A stretch of 64,000 bases of DNA from Hymenobacter nitidus (GTDB taxonomy: Bacteria > Bacteroidota > Bacteroidia > Cytophagales > Hymenobacteraceae). The stretch lies in assembly GCF_020447315.1 (NCBI RefSeq), contig NZ_JAJADQ010000004.1, forward strand, positions 186,001 to 250,000, in the 5' to 3' direction. Below the pieces are notes generated by a model. It made no database searches, was not told the DNA's origin, and saw only the letters and a program-made list of their open reading frames with translations. The position numbers and the translations under genes are program-made. Positions 1-8,698 of this stretch are shown here, piece after piece (position 1 is the first letter of the stretch; each line of letters starts with the position of its first letter).

Positions 1-13
1 CCGGCAGCAGGCG

Positions 14-2182
14 TTACAGATGCTCGTCGAAGTACTGGGTAATCTTGTGGTAGAGGTGCACCCGGTCTTTGCCGCCCACGTTGTGCGGGTGGCCGGGGTA
101 CACGAAGTAGTCGAGTTGAATGCCCTTGTCGACGGCCGTTTTGAGGTAGTCGAGGCTGTGCTGCCACACCACCACGTCGTCCACGGTGCCGTGAATGAGC
201 AGCAGGCGGCCCCGGAGCTTGTCGACGTAGTTTAGCAGGTTGGCCTGGGCGTAGCCCTCGGGGTTTTCCTGGGGCGTATCCATGTAGCGCTCCGTGTACA
301 TCACCTCGTACAGGCGCCAGTCGATAACCGGGCCGCCCCCAATGCCCACTTTGAACGTGCCGGGGCTGCGCGTCATCATCGTGGTGGTCATGAAGCCGCC
401 GAAGCTCCAGCCGTGAATGCCGATGCGGGTTTGGTCGACGTAGGGCAGGCTTTTGAGGTAGTCGACGCCCTGGAGCTGGTCGGCCATTTCGGCGGTGCCC
501 AGCTGGCGGAAGGTAGCCTGCTCGAAGGCCCGGCCCCGGTTGCCCGAGCCCCGCGAGTCGATGGTAAAGACCACGTAGCCTTTCTGGGCCATGAGCTGCA
601 TCCAGAGGTTGGAACCGCTCAGCCAGCTGTTGGTCACGAGCTGCACGTGCGGGCCGCCGTAGAGGTAGACCACCGTGGGGTATTTCTTGCCGGCATCGAA
701 GTTGGGCGGCGTGATAAGGCGGGCGTTAAGCGTCGTCTGGCCGTCGGCGGCCTTCACCGTTACCAGCCTGGTCTGGCCCAGCGCGTAGCCTTCCACCGGG
801 TTGGGGGCGGTCAGCAGCGTAGCGCCGACCTTGCCGGTAGCCACGCTCAGGGTCTGAATCAGGCGCGGTATCGTGCTGCTGCTGTAATTGTCCAGCACGT
901 ACTTTCCGGAAGGGCTCAGGGTGCCCGCGTGGGTGCCGGCTGCCGTCGACACGCGCCGCAGCTTGCCGCCACCCAAACCGACGGCCTGAATCTGGCGCTC
1001 CAGCCCGTCGGTGGCCGTAGCCGTGAAAATTACCTCCTTACCTTTGGCGTCGAAGCCCAGTACCTCGGTTACCACAAAGTTGCCCTTGGTGAGCTGGCGC
1101 AGCAGTTTGCCGCCGGTGGAGTAGAGGTAGAGGTGGTTGTAGCCGTCGCGCTGGCTCTGCCAGACGAACTGGTCGGCCTTGCCGGGCACGAAAAGCAGCG
1201 AGTGCTGGGGCTCCACGTACTTGTCGTCTTTCTCCTCGAACAGCGTCTTGACGAACGCGCCCGACGTGGCGTCGTACTGCTTCAGCTCCATGTGGTTCTG
1301 GCCCCGGTTGAGCACGGCCACGTAGATAAACTTCTCGTCGGGGCTCCAGCTAAGGTTGGTCAGATACTGCTCCCGGGGCTCCCCGGTTTGCAGAAACACG
1401 GTTTTGCGCGACTCTACGTCGTAGATGCCCACCGTTACCTCGTGGCTTTTGTCGCCGGCCATGGGGTATTTAATGGGCGTGGCCTGGGCCGGCACGGGCA
1501 GCACCGTTACGAGCGGATAATCCGTTACCATCGTCTGATCCATGCGGTAGAAGGCCAGCTTCCGGCCCTGGGGGCTCCAGAACGTGCCCTTCGTGATGCC
1601 GAACTCCGAGCGGTGGGCCGCCTGCCCGTTCACGATGCCGGGGTTGGGTTCCTGGGTTACGGCCTCATTTTCGCGGCCCGCCAGGGAGATGTAGAGGTTC
1701 TGGGCTTTGGTGTAGGCCACCCGGGTTTTAGTGGGGTCCATTTCCACGTTTTCGGCCGCCGGGTCGTAGGCCAGCAGCTTGCTGGCCTGGCCGGTGGCAA
1801 CGGTATAGCCGTACACCTGGCCTTTGCTCGTGACCAGCAGCGTGCCGGCATTCAGCCACTGCACTGCCGGAAAGGCTTTGGCTTCGTCAGCGCCGGCCGC
1901 TTTCAGGGCCGCGCTAAGCTGGGCAACGGGCACCGCCGTGGTGAGCTTGTCAGTAGTGGCCGCGCCGCGCACCAGCTCGTCCTGGCCGCCGGTGGTACGC
2001 ACGTAGCTATATTCATCATTCGAGCCCGGAATCCAGGTGAGCTGCCGCAGGTTCTGGGGTTGCAGGCTGCGGTTGAGGAAGGCATCCTCCATCGTGAGCA
2101 GCTTCTGCTGGGCGCGGGCCGGCAGCTGCAGCACCAGGGCCAGACCCAACAGCAGGGCCAGGCGCGAGGGGAGAGTAAGCAT
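14..2182 (-). CDS. S9B family dipeptidyl peptidase IV-like serine peptidase
   Basis: The product is 722 aa when read from the ATG at 2182. A longer reading frame upstream lacks the signal peptide, so I chose the start that gives a clean N-terminal signal (hydrophobic ALLLGLALVLQL, then ARAQ). The N-terminal two thirds match the beta-propeller of DPP IV. The C-terminal part is an alpha/beta hydrolase with GWSFGG (Ser about residue 593), Asp about 668 (GTVDD) and His about 700 (HPHNVGG), so the triad is complete. The family removes X-Pro or X-Ala dipeptides from peptides in the periplasm. It is monocistronic and divergent from clpS. I am confident of the family; substrate preference is inferred. 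Confidence 0.93.
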   Translation of the reverse strand: MLTLPSRLALLLGLALVLQLPARAQQKLLTMEDAFLNRSLQPQNLRQLTWIPGSNDEYSYVRTTGGQDELVRGAATTDKLTTAVPVAQLSAALKAAGADEAKAFPAVQWLNAGTLLVTSKGQVYGYTVATGQASKLLAYDPAAENVEMDPTKTRVAYTKAQNLYISLAGRENEAVTQEPNPGIVNGQAAHRSEFGITKGTFWSPQGRKLAFYRMDQTMVTDYPLVTVLPVPAQATPIKYPMAGDKSHEVTVGIYDVESRKTVFLQTGEPREQYLTNLSWSPDEKFIYVAVLNRGQNHMELKQYDATSGAFVKTLFEEKDDKYVEPQHSLLFVPGKADQFVWQSQRDGYNHLYLYSTGGKLLRQLTKGNFVVTEVLGFDAKGKEVIFTATATDGLERQIQAVGLGGGKLRRVSTAAGTHAGTLSPSGKYVLDNYSSSTIPRLIQTLSVATGKVGATLLTAPNPVEGYALGQTRLVTVKAADGQTTLNARLITPPNFDAGKKYPTVVYLYGGPHVQLVTNSWLSGSNLWMQLMAQKGYVVFTIDSRGSGNRGRAFEQATFRQLGTAEMADQLQGVDYLKSLPYVDQTRIGIHGWSFGGFMTTTMMTRSPGTFKVGIGGGPVIDWRLYEVMYTERYMDTPQENPEGYAQANLLNYVDKLRGRLLLIHGTVDDVVVWQHSLDYLKTAVDKGIQLDYFVYPGHPHNVGGKDRVHLYHKITQYFDEHL

Positions 2183-2401
2183 AGAAGAGAAAAAGGGAGG
2201 GAATTGAAAGCTGGAAATTACACCGGATTTGCGAACAACCCCGCAGCCGCCGCCCAGTTGTTTTGACGGGGTAAAACGGTATATGCGGGGCATATAGCCG
2301 GCCCCGGATATTGTAGCGAAACCGGGAAACGATTCTGACGGTAAGTGGGTTATACTACGCCGGGGAAGCCCGGTAAACAGGCTTTTTTACTCGATTTTCC
2401 G

Positions 2402-2409
2402 TACTTTTG
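2402..2409 (+). promoter_or_regulatory. Bacteroidetes -7 box TACTTTTG of clpS
   Basis: TACTTTTG matches the Bacteroidetes consensus TAnnTTTG. It ends only 4 nt before the clpS ATG, so transcription would start at or next to the start codon and give a leaderless or nearly leaderless mRNA. Confidence 0.6.
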
Positions 2410-2413
2410 TGCC

Positions 2414-2695
2414 ATGACCACCAAACCGCAAATCGACTACGACGAGGATGTACTGCTGCTGGAAGAAACCATCGAGGTCCGCGACCTAATCGTGTACAAC
2501 GATGACGTGAACACCTTCGAGCACGTTATCCGAACCCTGATCGACGTGTGCGGCCACGAGCCGGAACAAGCCGAGCAGTGTACCCTGCTGATTCACCATA
2601 AGGGGCAGTGCACCGTGAAGCACGGCGCCTATGAGGAACTGGCCGACATGTGCACCGCCATCCACGACCGGGGTATTTCGGCCGACGTACTGTAG
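2414..2695 (+). CDS. clpS: ATP-dependent Clp protease adaptor ClpS
   Basis: This is a 93 aa protein read from the ATG at 2414. An upstream in-frame ATG at 2345 is disfavoured because the promoter box lies between the two. The ClpS signature is clear: LIVYNDDVNTFEHV binds the N-degron alpha-amino group, followed by CTLLIHHKGQCTVKHG. ClpS docks on the ClpA/ClpC N-domain and hands N-end-rule substrates to ClpP. The length and the acidic, disordered N-terminus are usual for the family. It precedes recR on the same strand, but 170 nt containing an inverted repeat separate them, so co-transcription is uncertain. Confidence 0.95.
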   Translation: MTTKPQIDYDEDVLLLEETIEVRDLIVYNDDVNTFEHVIRTLIDVCGHEPEQAEQCTLLIHHKGQCTVKHGAYEELADMCTAIHDRGISADVL

Positions 2696-2706
2696 GCAAT
2701 GTGGTG

Positions 2707-2858
2707 AATGTGAGAAATGTGGCGAATGTGCTATCCGGATGGCTCAAAGCCCGGTTAGCTGGTGCATGAGTGGCCAATTTTAGATAGCCTAATAGCCCAT
2801 CAGCACACTTAAAATCACATTCACCGCATTCCGACACATTACCCACATTTCTCACATT
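2707..2858. repeat. Inverted repeat between clpS and recR
   Basis: Two 24-nt arms (2707-2730 and 2835-2858) are inverted copies with 22 of 24 bases matching. They are built from AATGTGAGAAATGTGG-type units. The spacer is about 104 nt and the second arm ends 7 nt before the recR ATG, so a folded transcript could cover its initiation region. Confidence 0.7.
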
Positions 2859-2865
2859 AGATTTA

Positions 2866-3480
2866 ATGGAGTTTCCTTCCAAACTAATAGAAAACGCAGT
2901 AGGAGAGTTGGCGAAGCTGCCCGGTATCGGCCGCAAAACCGCTTTGCGCCTCACGCTGCACCTGCTCAAAGCCGAAACCGAAGCCACCAGCTCGCTGGCC
3001 GAGGCTCTGGCCAAGATGCGCTTCGAGATTACCTATTGTCAAACCTGTCATAATATCTCCGACACGGAGGAGTGCAGCATCTGCGCCAACAAGCTGCGCG
3101 ACCATAGCATGGTGTGCGTCGTGTCGGATATCCGCGACGTTATTGCCATCGAAAATACCGGCCAGTACCAGGGCGTGTACCACGTGCTGGGCGGCGTGAT
3201 TTCACCTATTGAGGGCATCGGCCCCAGCGACCTGCACATCGACACGCTGCTGACCCGCATTCCCGAGTCGGAAATCAAGGAAATTATCCTGGCCATCAGC
3301 CCCACGATGGAAGGCGACACCACCGCGTTTTTCCTGTCCCGTAAGCTGCGCGAGTTTCCCGACGTGCACATCAGCACCATTGCCCGTGGCATTCCGATGG
3401 GCGGCGAGTTGGAATACGCCGACGAAATCACCTTGGGCCGCTCCATCGTGGAGCGCACCCGCCAGGCCAAGCAAGGCTGA
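2866..3480 (+). CDS. recR: Recombination mediator protein RecR
   Basis: The product is 204 aa, full length for RecR. It has the N-terminal helix-hairpin-helix (LAKLPGIGRKTALRL), the four-cysteine zinc finger (CQTC and CSIC, about residues 58-72), and a Toprim domain beginning at VVSDIRDV and including EGDTTAFFL. RecR works with RecO, and RecF where present, to load RecA on gapped DNA. Neither dnaX nor an ybaB-like gene lies next to it. A nested-hairpin repeat begins immediately after the stop codon. Confidence 0.96.
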   Translation: MEFPSKLIENAVGELAKLPGIGRKTALRLTLHLLKAETEATSSLAEALAKMRFEITYCQTCHNISDTEECSICANKLRDHSMVCVVSDIRDVIAIENTGQYQGVYHVLGGVISPIEGIGPSDLHIDTLLTRIPESEIKEIILAISPTMEGDTTAFFLSRKLREFPDVHISTIARGIPMGGELEYADEITLGRSIVERTRQAKQG

Positions 3481-3482
3481 TT

Positions 3483-3684
3483 CCCTCATGTCCTTGCGAG
3501 CATTCTGCGCATGAAGCAGAGACGCGGCAATCCGTCCTTTGCTAGTCACCAATGTTCTTTTACCAGAAAGCCCCTTACTACCGCCGTAGCAAGGGGCTTT
3601 TCACTTTAGAAAGCTTTCTACATTTCAGAGGACGCATTGCTACGTCTCTGCTTCATGCGCAGAATGCTCACAAGGACATGAGGG
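3483..3684. repeat. Nested palindromic repeat element, copy A
   Basis: The outer 42-nt arms 3483-3524 and 3643-3684 match at 41 of 42 positions, and weaker pairing continues inward. The centre holds a hairpin, AAAGCCCCTTACTAC (3568-3582) pairing with GTAGCAAGGGGCTTT (3586-3600). The central ~85 nt closely resembles the reverse complement of copy B near 8.6 kb and more distantly copy C near 29.2 kb. The rest of 3481-3842 holds no convincing gene. Confidence 0.85.
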
Positions 3685-3842
3685 AAAGAAGCCGGATGGC
3701 GTCGCCCTTGGCAAAGGCAGGAAAACCGCGTCACGACCTCCATCTTAGGCTTGGCCACAATACGGTTTTGTTGCGGGGCCTCGCAATACCGGGTGCGCTG
3801 CGTAACTTTCGCCGCTCCTGACCCCGCCGCCCATTGCCCGCC

Positions 3843-5837
3843 GTGAAGCTTTCCATCGTCATCGTCAACTACAACGTCTGCTATTTTCTGGAGCAGGCCC
3901 TGTTGTCGGTGCGGCGGGCGGTGGAAAAGCTGGGCGCACCGGCTGAGGTTTTCGTGGTCGACAACAACTCCGTGGACGGCTCGGTGGCCATGGTGCGGGC
4001 CCGCTTTCCGGAGGTTATCCTGATCGAAAACAAGGACAATCCCGGCTTCAGCAAGGCCAATAACCAGGCGATTTGGGTGTCCAGGGGCGAGTACGTGCTC
4101 TTGCTCAACCCCGACACGGTGGTGGAGGAGGATACCTTCCGGGCCTGCTGCGCCTTCATGGACGAGCACCCGCAGGCCGGCGGCCTGGGCGTGAAAATGC
4201 TCGATGGCCAGGGCAAGTTTCTGCCCGAAAGCAAGCGGGGACTGCCCACGCCGGCTGTGGCCTTCTACAAGATTTTCGGGCTGGCCAGTCTGTTTCCGAA
4301 GTCGCGCACGTTTGGCCGCTACCACCTGGGTTTCCTCGACAAAGACCAGTCCCACGAAATTGAAGTGCTCAGCGGGGCCTTCATGCTGATGCGCGCCACC
4401 GCCCTGGCCCAGGTCGGCCTGCTCGACGAGGACTACTTCATGTACGGCGAGGACATCGACCTCTCGTACCGCCTAACCCAGGGCGGCTGGAAAAACTACT
4501 ACTTCCCCGGCACCCGCATCATTCACTACAAGGGCGAGAGCACCAAGCGTACGAGCGTCAACTACGTGTTCGTGTTCTACCGGGCCATGGTGATTTTTGC
4601 CCGCAAGCACTTCGCCCCGCAGCGCGCCGGCACGTTTTCCCTGCTCATCAACCTGGCCATCTGGCTGCGGGCGGGGTTGGCCGTGGGGCAGCGGCTGCTG
4701 CTGCAGGCCGCGCCCGTGCTGCTCGATGCCGGCCTGATTTACGGAGGTATGTACTTTCTGAAATCCTACTGGGAACAGAACCACAAGTACGTGCGCACCG
4801 ATTACCCGCCCGAGTTTATGCTCCTGGCCGTGCCGGCCTACATCGTGGTGTGGCTCACCTCGGCCTACTTCAGCGGGGCCTACGACCAGCCCACCAAAAC
4901 CGGCCGTATCGTGCGCGGTATCTTCCTGGGAACGGTGCTCATTTCGGCCGTTTCCAACTTCCTGGATGCTTACCGCTTCTCCAAAGCCCTCATCATTCTG
5001 GGCGGCGTCTGGAGCGTGGCCGCCTTGGTGGGGCGGCGCCTGGCTCTGCACTTCTGGCGCTACCGCGACCTGCGCCTGAACGAGCGGCGCCAGAAAAACG
5101 TGGCTATTGTAGGCTCGGCCGCCGAAAGCAAGCGGGTGCGCCAGCTGCTGGAAACTGCCGCCGTGCAGGCCCGCATCATCGGCTACGTAACCCCCAACGC
5201 CGCTGAACAGGAAAACTCACCGTCTCACCCTTTCACCACCTCGCCGGACGACTCCCTCGGCGAAGTGCGGCAGCTCGACGATATTATCCGCATCTACGCG
5301 CTGGATGAGCTGATTTTCTGCGGCAAGGACCTTTCCGCCAGCCAGATTATTGCCCTGATGGTGGAGCTGCCCCAGCAGCCTCCGGTGGCCTACAAGATCT
5401 TGCCCGAAGACAGTGAGTACATCATCGGCAGCTCCAGCAAGGACGCGCCCGGCGACTACTATGCCCTCGACATTGCCCTGAACCTCTACCAGCCCCAGCA
5501 AGCCCGCAACAAGCGCCTGCTCGACGTGTTCCTGAGTCTGGCGCTGCTGCTGGGCTCACCGCTGATTGTCTGGCTGCAAAAGGAAAAGGCAGGCTTTCTG
5601 CGCAACTGCCTGCGGGTGCTGTCGGGCAGCAGCACCTGGGTGGGCCTGCGCCACGCCGCGCCGCCGCGCCGCTCGGCCCGGGCCATCCTCTCGCCCGCCG
5701 ATGCGGCCCACGCCCAGGCCGCCCTTACTGAGGCCACGCGCCGCCGCCTGGAGCTGCTCTACGCCAAAGACTACGAGCCCTCTATGGACCTGAGCATTAT
5801 CCTGCACTGCCTGCGCGAACTAGGCCGGCAGGGGTGA
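3843..5837 (+). CDS. Family 2 glycosyltransferase fused to degenerate sugar-phosphotransferase-like region
   Basis: This is a 664 aa protein from GTG 3843, so that it begins KLSIVIVNYNV; TTG at 3834 is the alternative start. Residues 1-250 form a GT-A glycosyltransferase of the rhamnosyltransferase-like type, with VVDNNSVDGS (39-48), LLLNPDT (86-92) and EDIDLSYR. About residues 275-400 contain several membrane segments. A Rossmann-like segment (RQKNVAIVGSAAES) and a C-terminal hydrophobic helix (KRLLDVFLSLALLLGSPLIVWL, about 560) resemble a polyprenyl-phosphate sugar phosphotransferase. The usual catalytic stretch after that helix is missing, and only LSGSSTWVGLR and MDLSIILHCLRELG remain as echoes. 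A role in envelope polysaccharide or lipid-linked glycan synthesis is inferred. Confidence 0.82.
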   Translation: MKLSIVIVNYNVCYFLEQALLSVRRAVEKLGAPAEVFVVDNNSVDGSVAMVRARFPEVILIENKDNPGFSKANNQAIWVSRGEYVLLLNPDTVVEEDTFRACCAFMDEHPQAGGLGVKMLDGQGKFLPESKRGLPTPAVAFYKIFGLASLFPKSRTFGRYHLGFLDKDQSHEIEVLSGAFMLMRATALAQVGLLDEDYFMYGEDIDLSYRLTQGGWKNYYFPGTRIIHYKGESTKRTSVNYVFVFYRAMVIFARKHFAPQRAGTFSLLINLAIWLRAGLAVGQRLLLQAAPVLLDAGLIYGGMYFLKSYWEQNHKYVRTDYPPEFMLLAVPAYIVVWLTSAYFSGAYDQPTKTGRIVRGIFLGTVLISAVSNFLDAYRFSKALIILGGVWSVAALVGRRLALHFWRYRDLRLNERRQKNVAIVGSAAESKRVRQLLETAAVQARIIGYVTPNAAEQENSPSHPFTTSPDDSLGEVRQLDDIIRIYALDELIFCGKDLSASQIIALMVELPQQPPVAYKILPEDSEYIIGSSSKDAPGDYYALDIALNLYQPQQARNKRLLDVFLSLALLLGSPLIVWLQKEKAGFLRNCLRVLSGSSTWVGLRHAAPPRRSARAILSPADAAHAQAALTEATRRRLELLYAKDYEPSMDLSIILHCLRELGRQG

Positions 5838-5856
5838 AAAGCCGGGTCGTTGTTTC

Positions 5857-5906
5857 GCAAACAATTCTGGGCAAACAATTTAAATTGTTTGCCCAGAATT
5901 GTTTGC
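5857..5906. repeat. Perfect 50-nt palindrome with four GCAAACAATT half-sites
   Basis: Positions 5857-5906 are a loopless perfect palindrome. Each arm carries GCAAACAATT twice, 14 bp apart (5857-5866 and 5871-5880). It lies 19 nt after the glycosyltransferase stop and 77 nt before the aminotransferase -7 box. A second element of the same design lies at 37824-37886. Confidence 0.85.
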
Positions 5907-5982
5907 CCACGTTGCCGGGGATTCCGGCCCTTGTCGGGTGCGGCAAGCCAGCAGCGTCCCGGCCAATTCGGGGGCAAATCCG

Positions 5983-5990
5983 TACTTTTG
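5983..5990 (+). promoter_or_regulatory. -7 box TACTTTTG of the aminotransferase gene
   Basis: This is a perfect TAnnTTTG match, 26 nt upstream of the ATG at 6017. It supports that ATG over the upstream in-frame start, which would run through the palindrome. Confidence 0.6.
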
Positions 5991-6016
5991 CAGCCTCCCA
6001 TCCCAACCTGTTTTCT

Positions 6017-7240
6017 ATGGCTACTACTGCCGCCGTATCACCTACTTCCGTCCTGTCCGAGCGCATCAGCGCCCTGCAGGAGTCTCAAACCATTGCCATG
6101 GCCAAAAAAGCCCGCGAGCTGATGGCCCAGGGCATCGACGTGATTAATCTGAGCTTTGGCGAGCCGGATTTTGACACGCCGGAATACATCCGCGAGGCCG
6201 CTAAAAAGGCCATGGATGAAGGCTACACCAAGTACATGCCCGTGCCTGGCTACCTGGACCTGCGCCAAGCCATTGCTGCCAAGCTTCAGCGCGAAAACCA
6301 GCTGGAGTACCAAGCCGAGAATATCGTGGTAAGCACCGGCGCCAAGCAGGCCCTGGCCAATGCCGTGATGAGCCTGGTGAATCCCGGCGACGAAGTCATC
6401 GTGTTTGCGCCCTACTGGGTAAGCTACGAGGAAATGGTGCGCCTGGCCGAGGGCGTGAGCGTGCCGTTGCTGGGTACCCTGGAAAACGACTACAAGGTGA
6501 CGGCCGAACAGCTCGAAGCGGCCATTACGCCCCGCACCAAGCTTATCATGTATTCCTCGCCCTGCAACCCGACCGGCTCGGTTTTCTCGCGCGAGGAGTT
6601 GGCCGGCATTGCCGAAGTGGTGGCCCGCTACCCCCAGGTACACGTATTGGCCGACGAAATCTACGAGTACATCAACTTCGTGGGTGAGCATGCCAGCCTG
6701 GCCCAGTTCGACGAAATCAAGGACCGGGTGATTACGGTGAATGGCTTTTCGAAAGGTTACGCCATGACGGGCTGGCGCGTGGGCTACCTGGCCGCTACCA
6801 AGCAGATTGCCGCCGCCTGCGAGAAAATGCAGAGCCAGATTACGTCCGGTACCTGCTCGGTGGCCCAGCGCGCGGCCCTGGCCGCCCTGCAGGGCGGCCG
6901 TTCCTCGGCCGATACCATGGTGGAAGCCTACCGCCGCCGCCGCGACATGGTGCTGGAGCAGGTGAAGGAAATTTCGGGCTTTAAAACGCCCACGCCCAGC
7001 GGCGCCTTCTACATTTTTCCTGACGTCAGCGCTTATTTCGGCCGCACTGCCCCCGATGGCTCCGCTATCAATACGGCCACCGACCTAGCCCTGTACATGC
7101 TTAACGACGCCCACGTGGCGGCCGTGACGGGTGAGGCTTTCGGGGCGCCCAGCTGCATCCGCTTCAGCACCGCCGCCGCCGACGACAAGCTGCGCGAAGC
7201 CTTCCGCCGCATCAAGGTGAGTCTGGATAAGCTGGTGTAG
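6017..7240 (+). CDS. Pyridoxal phosphate-dependent aspartate aminotransferase (class I/II)
   Basis: The product is 407 aa. It shows the aminotransferase class I fold with VINLSFGEPDFDTP near the N-terminus, STGAKQAL phosphate-binding turn (106-113), SPCNPTG (Asn184), ADEIYEY (Asp213, Tyr216) and the Schiff-base lysine in NGFSKGYAMTGWRVGY (Lys246). Family members transfer the amino group between aspartate and 2-oxoglutarate; some subgroups also act on prephenate or aromatic substrates, which cannot be settled here. The upstream -7 box supports the start at 6017. It stands alone, with repeats on both sides. Confidence 0.93.
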   Translation: MATTAAVSPTSVLSERISALQESQTIAMAKKARELMAQGIDVINLSFGEPDFDTPEYIREAAKKAMDEGYTKYMPVPGYLDLRQAIAAKLQRENQLEYQAENIVVSTGAKQALANAVMSLVNPGDEVIVFAPYWVSYEEMVRLAEGVSVPLLGTLENDYKVTAEQLEAAITPRTKLIMYSSPCNPTGSVFSREELAGIAEVVARYPQVHVLADEIYEYINFVGEHASLAQFDEIKDRVITVNGFSKGYAMTGWRVGYLAATKQIAAACEKMQSQITSGTCSVAQRAALAALQGGRSSADTMVEAYRRRRDMVLEQVKEISGFKTPTPSGAFYIFPDVSAYFGRTAPDGSAINTATDLALYMLNDAHVAAVTGEAFGAPSCIRFSTAAADDKLREAFRRIKVSLDKLV

Positions 7241-7275
7241 AATGTGCTTTTCGCATTAGGTCGCTAAGAAACGGC

Positions 7276-7375
7276 TGTCATCCTGAGCAAAGCGCAGGAC
7301 CTTATTACAGTAGAACGAGCCGTAACAACGACTTCGACTGCCGTAATAGGGTCCTGCGCTTTGCTCAGGATGACA
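7276..7375. repeat. Palindromic intergenic repeat, TGTCATCCTGAGC type
   Basis: Perfect 25-nt arms at 7276-7300 and 7351-7375 (beginning TGTCATCCTGAGCAAAGCGC) flank a 50-nt spacer, and weaker pairing continues inside. The outer part of repeat copy C near 29.17 kb starts with a similar TGTCATCCGGAGC motif. Confidence 0.8.
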
Positions 7376-7436
7376 GTTCTTTTTTACTCAATCCCACTCT
7401 GCAATCCTGCATACCGCCCATCCCGCCGCGCCTGTT

Positions 7437-7444
7437 TACCTTTG
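7437..7444 (+). promoter_or_regulatory. -7 box TACCTTTG of the heptose kinase gene
   Basis: This perfect TAnnTTTG lies 24 nt before the ATG at 7469. It argues against the longer in-frame start at 7361, which would place the box inside the coding region. Confidence 0.6.
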
Positions 7445-7468
7445 CCGCTTCTCTTACCACTTGCCTTG

Positions 7469-8485
7469 ATGTCGACTGCTGCTTCGCCTGCCACACTTCC
7501 CGCCGTATTTGATGCCTTCAACCGCCTGACCGTGCTCATCGTGGGCGACGTGATGATGGACGCCTACGTGTGGGGCAAAGCCAGCCGCCTCTCGCCCGAG
7601 GCGCCCGTGCCCGTGGTAAACGTGAGCCGCACCGAGCAGCGCCTGGGCGGGGCCGCCAACGTAGCCCTGAACGTGCAGGCCCTGGGCGCTACACCGCTGC
7701 TGTGCGCCGTAATCGGCGAGGATAACGGTGGCGACCAGCTGCTGGAGCTGCTGCGCGACAAGGACCTCTCGGCCGAGGGCATCGTGCGCAGCGCCGCCCG
7801 GCCCACCACCGTGAAGCAGCGCATTCTGGCCGCCGGGCAGCACCTACTGCGCATCGACTCGGAAGTAGAAACCGACCTGAATGTGCTGGAAGCCCGGGAG
7901 CTGCAGGCCCGCTACGAAGCCCTCATCAGCCGCGCCGACGTGGTGATTTTCGAGGACTACGATAAGGGCGTGCTTAACGCCGGCAGCATTGCCTACTTCA
8001 TTGAGTTGGCCCGGCAGAAGGGCATTCCCACCGTCGTCGACCCCAAGAAGAAGAACTTTCTGGCCTACCAGCACTGCACCCTGTTCAAGCCCAACCTGAA
8101 GGAGTTGCGCGAGGGCCTCAAGTTGGAGTTCGGCGACACCGATGCCGACCGGCCCCAGTTTGAAGCTGCCGTAGCGCGTTTGCGCGAGCTGCTGCTGCCC
8201 GAAATCGTGCTGGTTACCCTTTCGGAGCGGGGTGTGTTCAGCGAGTCAAAGCAAAGTGGCCGTAGCTACATTCCGGCCCACCTGCGGATGATTTCTGACG
8301 TATCCGGGGCCGGCGACACGGTTATCAGCATTGCCGCGCTATGTGTAGCCCTGGGCCTGGAGCCGCCGGTTATTGCTGCCCTGGCCAACCTCGGCGGCGG
8401 CCTGGTCTGCGAGCAGGTCGGCGTGGTGCCAATAGAAAAACAGTTGCTATTGGAAGAAGCCCAAGCAACGGGTTTAATGAGCTGA
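7469..8485 (+). CDS. D-glycero-beta-D-manno-heptose-7-phosphate kinase (PfkB family)
   Basis: This is a 338 aa PfkB-family sugar kinase. It has the N-terminal substrate motif VGDVMMDAYVWG, the RLGGAANVALN glycine-rich motif, IFEDYDKGVL, and the C-terminal catalytic and anion-hole signature SGAGDTVIS. These features fit the kinase half of HldE/RfaE, which makes heptose-1,7-bisphosphate for LPS inner core. The adenylyltransferase half is absent, as in organisms with split hldA and hldC. The gene stands alone between two repeats. A related PfkB kinase with another sugar specificity is a less likely alternative. Confidence 0.85.
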   Translation: MSTAASPATLPAVFDAFNRLTVLIVGDVMMDAYVWGKASRLSPEAPVPVVNVSRTEQRLGGAANVALNVQALGATPLLCAVIGEDNGGDQLLELLRDKDLSAEGIVRSAARPTTVKQRILAAGQHLLRIDSEVETDLNVLEARELQARYEALISRADVVIFEDYDKGVLNAGSIAYFIELARQKGIPTVVDPKKKNFLAYQHCTLFKPNLKELREGLKLEFGDTDADRPQFEAAVARLRELLLPEIVLVTLSERGVFSESKQSGRSYIPAHLRMISDVSGAGDTVISIAALCVALGLEPPVIAALANLGGGLVCEQVGVVPIEKQLLLEEAQATGLMS

Positions 8486-8516
8486 AGGGCTGAAGAGCCA
8501 ATGTGAGGAATGAGTC

Positions 8517-8672
8517 ATTACGAGCAACGCGCGGCCATCCGGCCTCTGAAATGTACTGAGCTTTCTAAACTGAAAAGCCCTTTACTACGGCAGTAGTAAA
8601 GGGCTTTCTGGTAAAAGAGCGTTTGTCACTTCGCAGCGACCGGATGGCTTCGTCCTGCGTCCTTGCAAGGAC
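8517..8672. repeat. Nested palindromic repeat element, copy B
   Basis: The perfect central hairpin pairs AAAGCCCTTTACTAC (8574-8588) with GTAGTAAAGGGCTTT (8593-8607). The flanks contain inverted CCATCCGG / CCGGATGG and partial GCAAGGAC-type arms. Read on the minus strand, CTCTTTTACCAGAAAGCCC and TTTAGAAAGCT match copy A at 3555-3615 almost base for base. It occupies most of the gap between the kinase gene and hemE. Confidence 0.82.
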
Positions 8673-8698
8673 AAAACGTGCCGTCCCGTAAGGACTGG

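Noticed and set aside
413..2266. 617-codon open frame on the plus strand opposite the dipeptidyl peptidase
   Set aside because: It is the antisense shadow of a GC-rich gene; the composition is His/Arg/Gly-rich and no motif is present.
3552..3821. 89-codon frame downstream of recR
   Set aside because: It lies in the nested palindromic repeat, and its residues derive from the arms.
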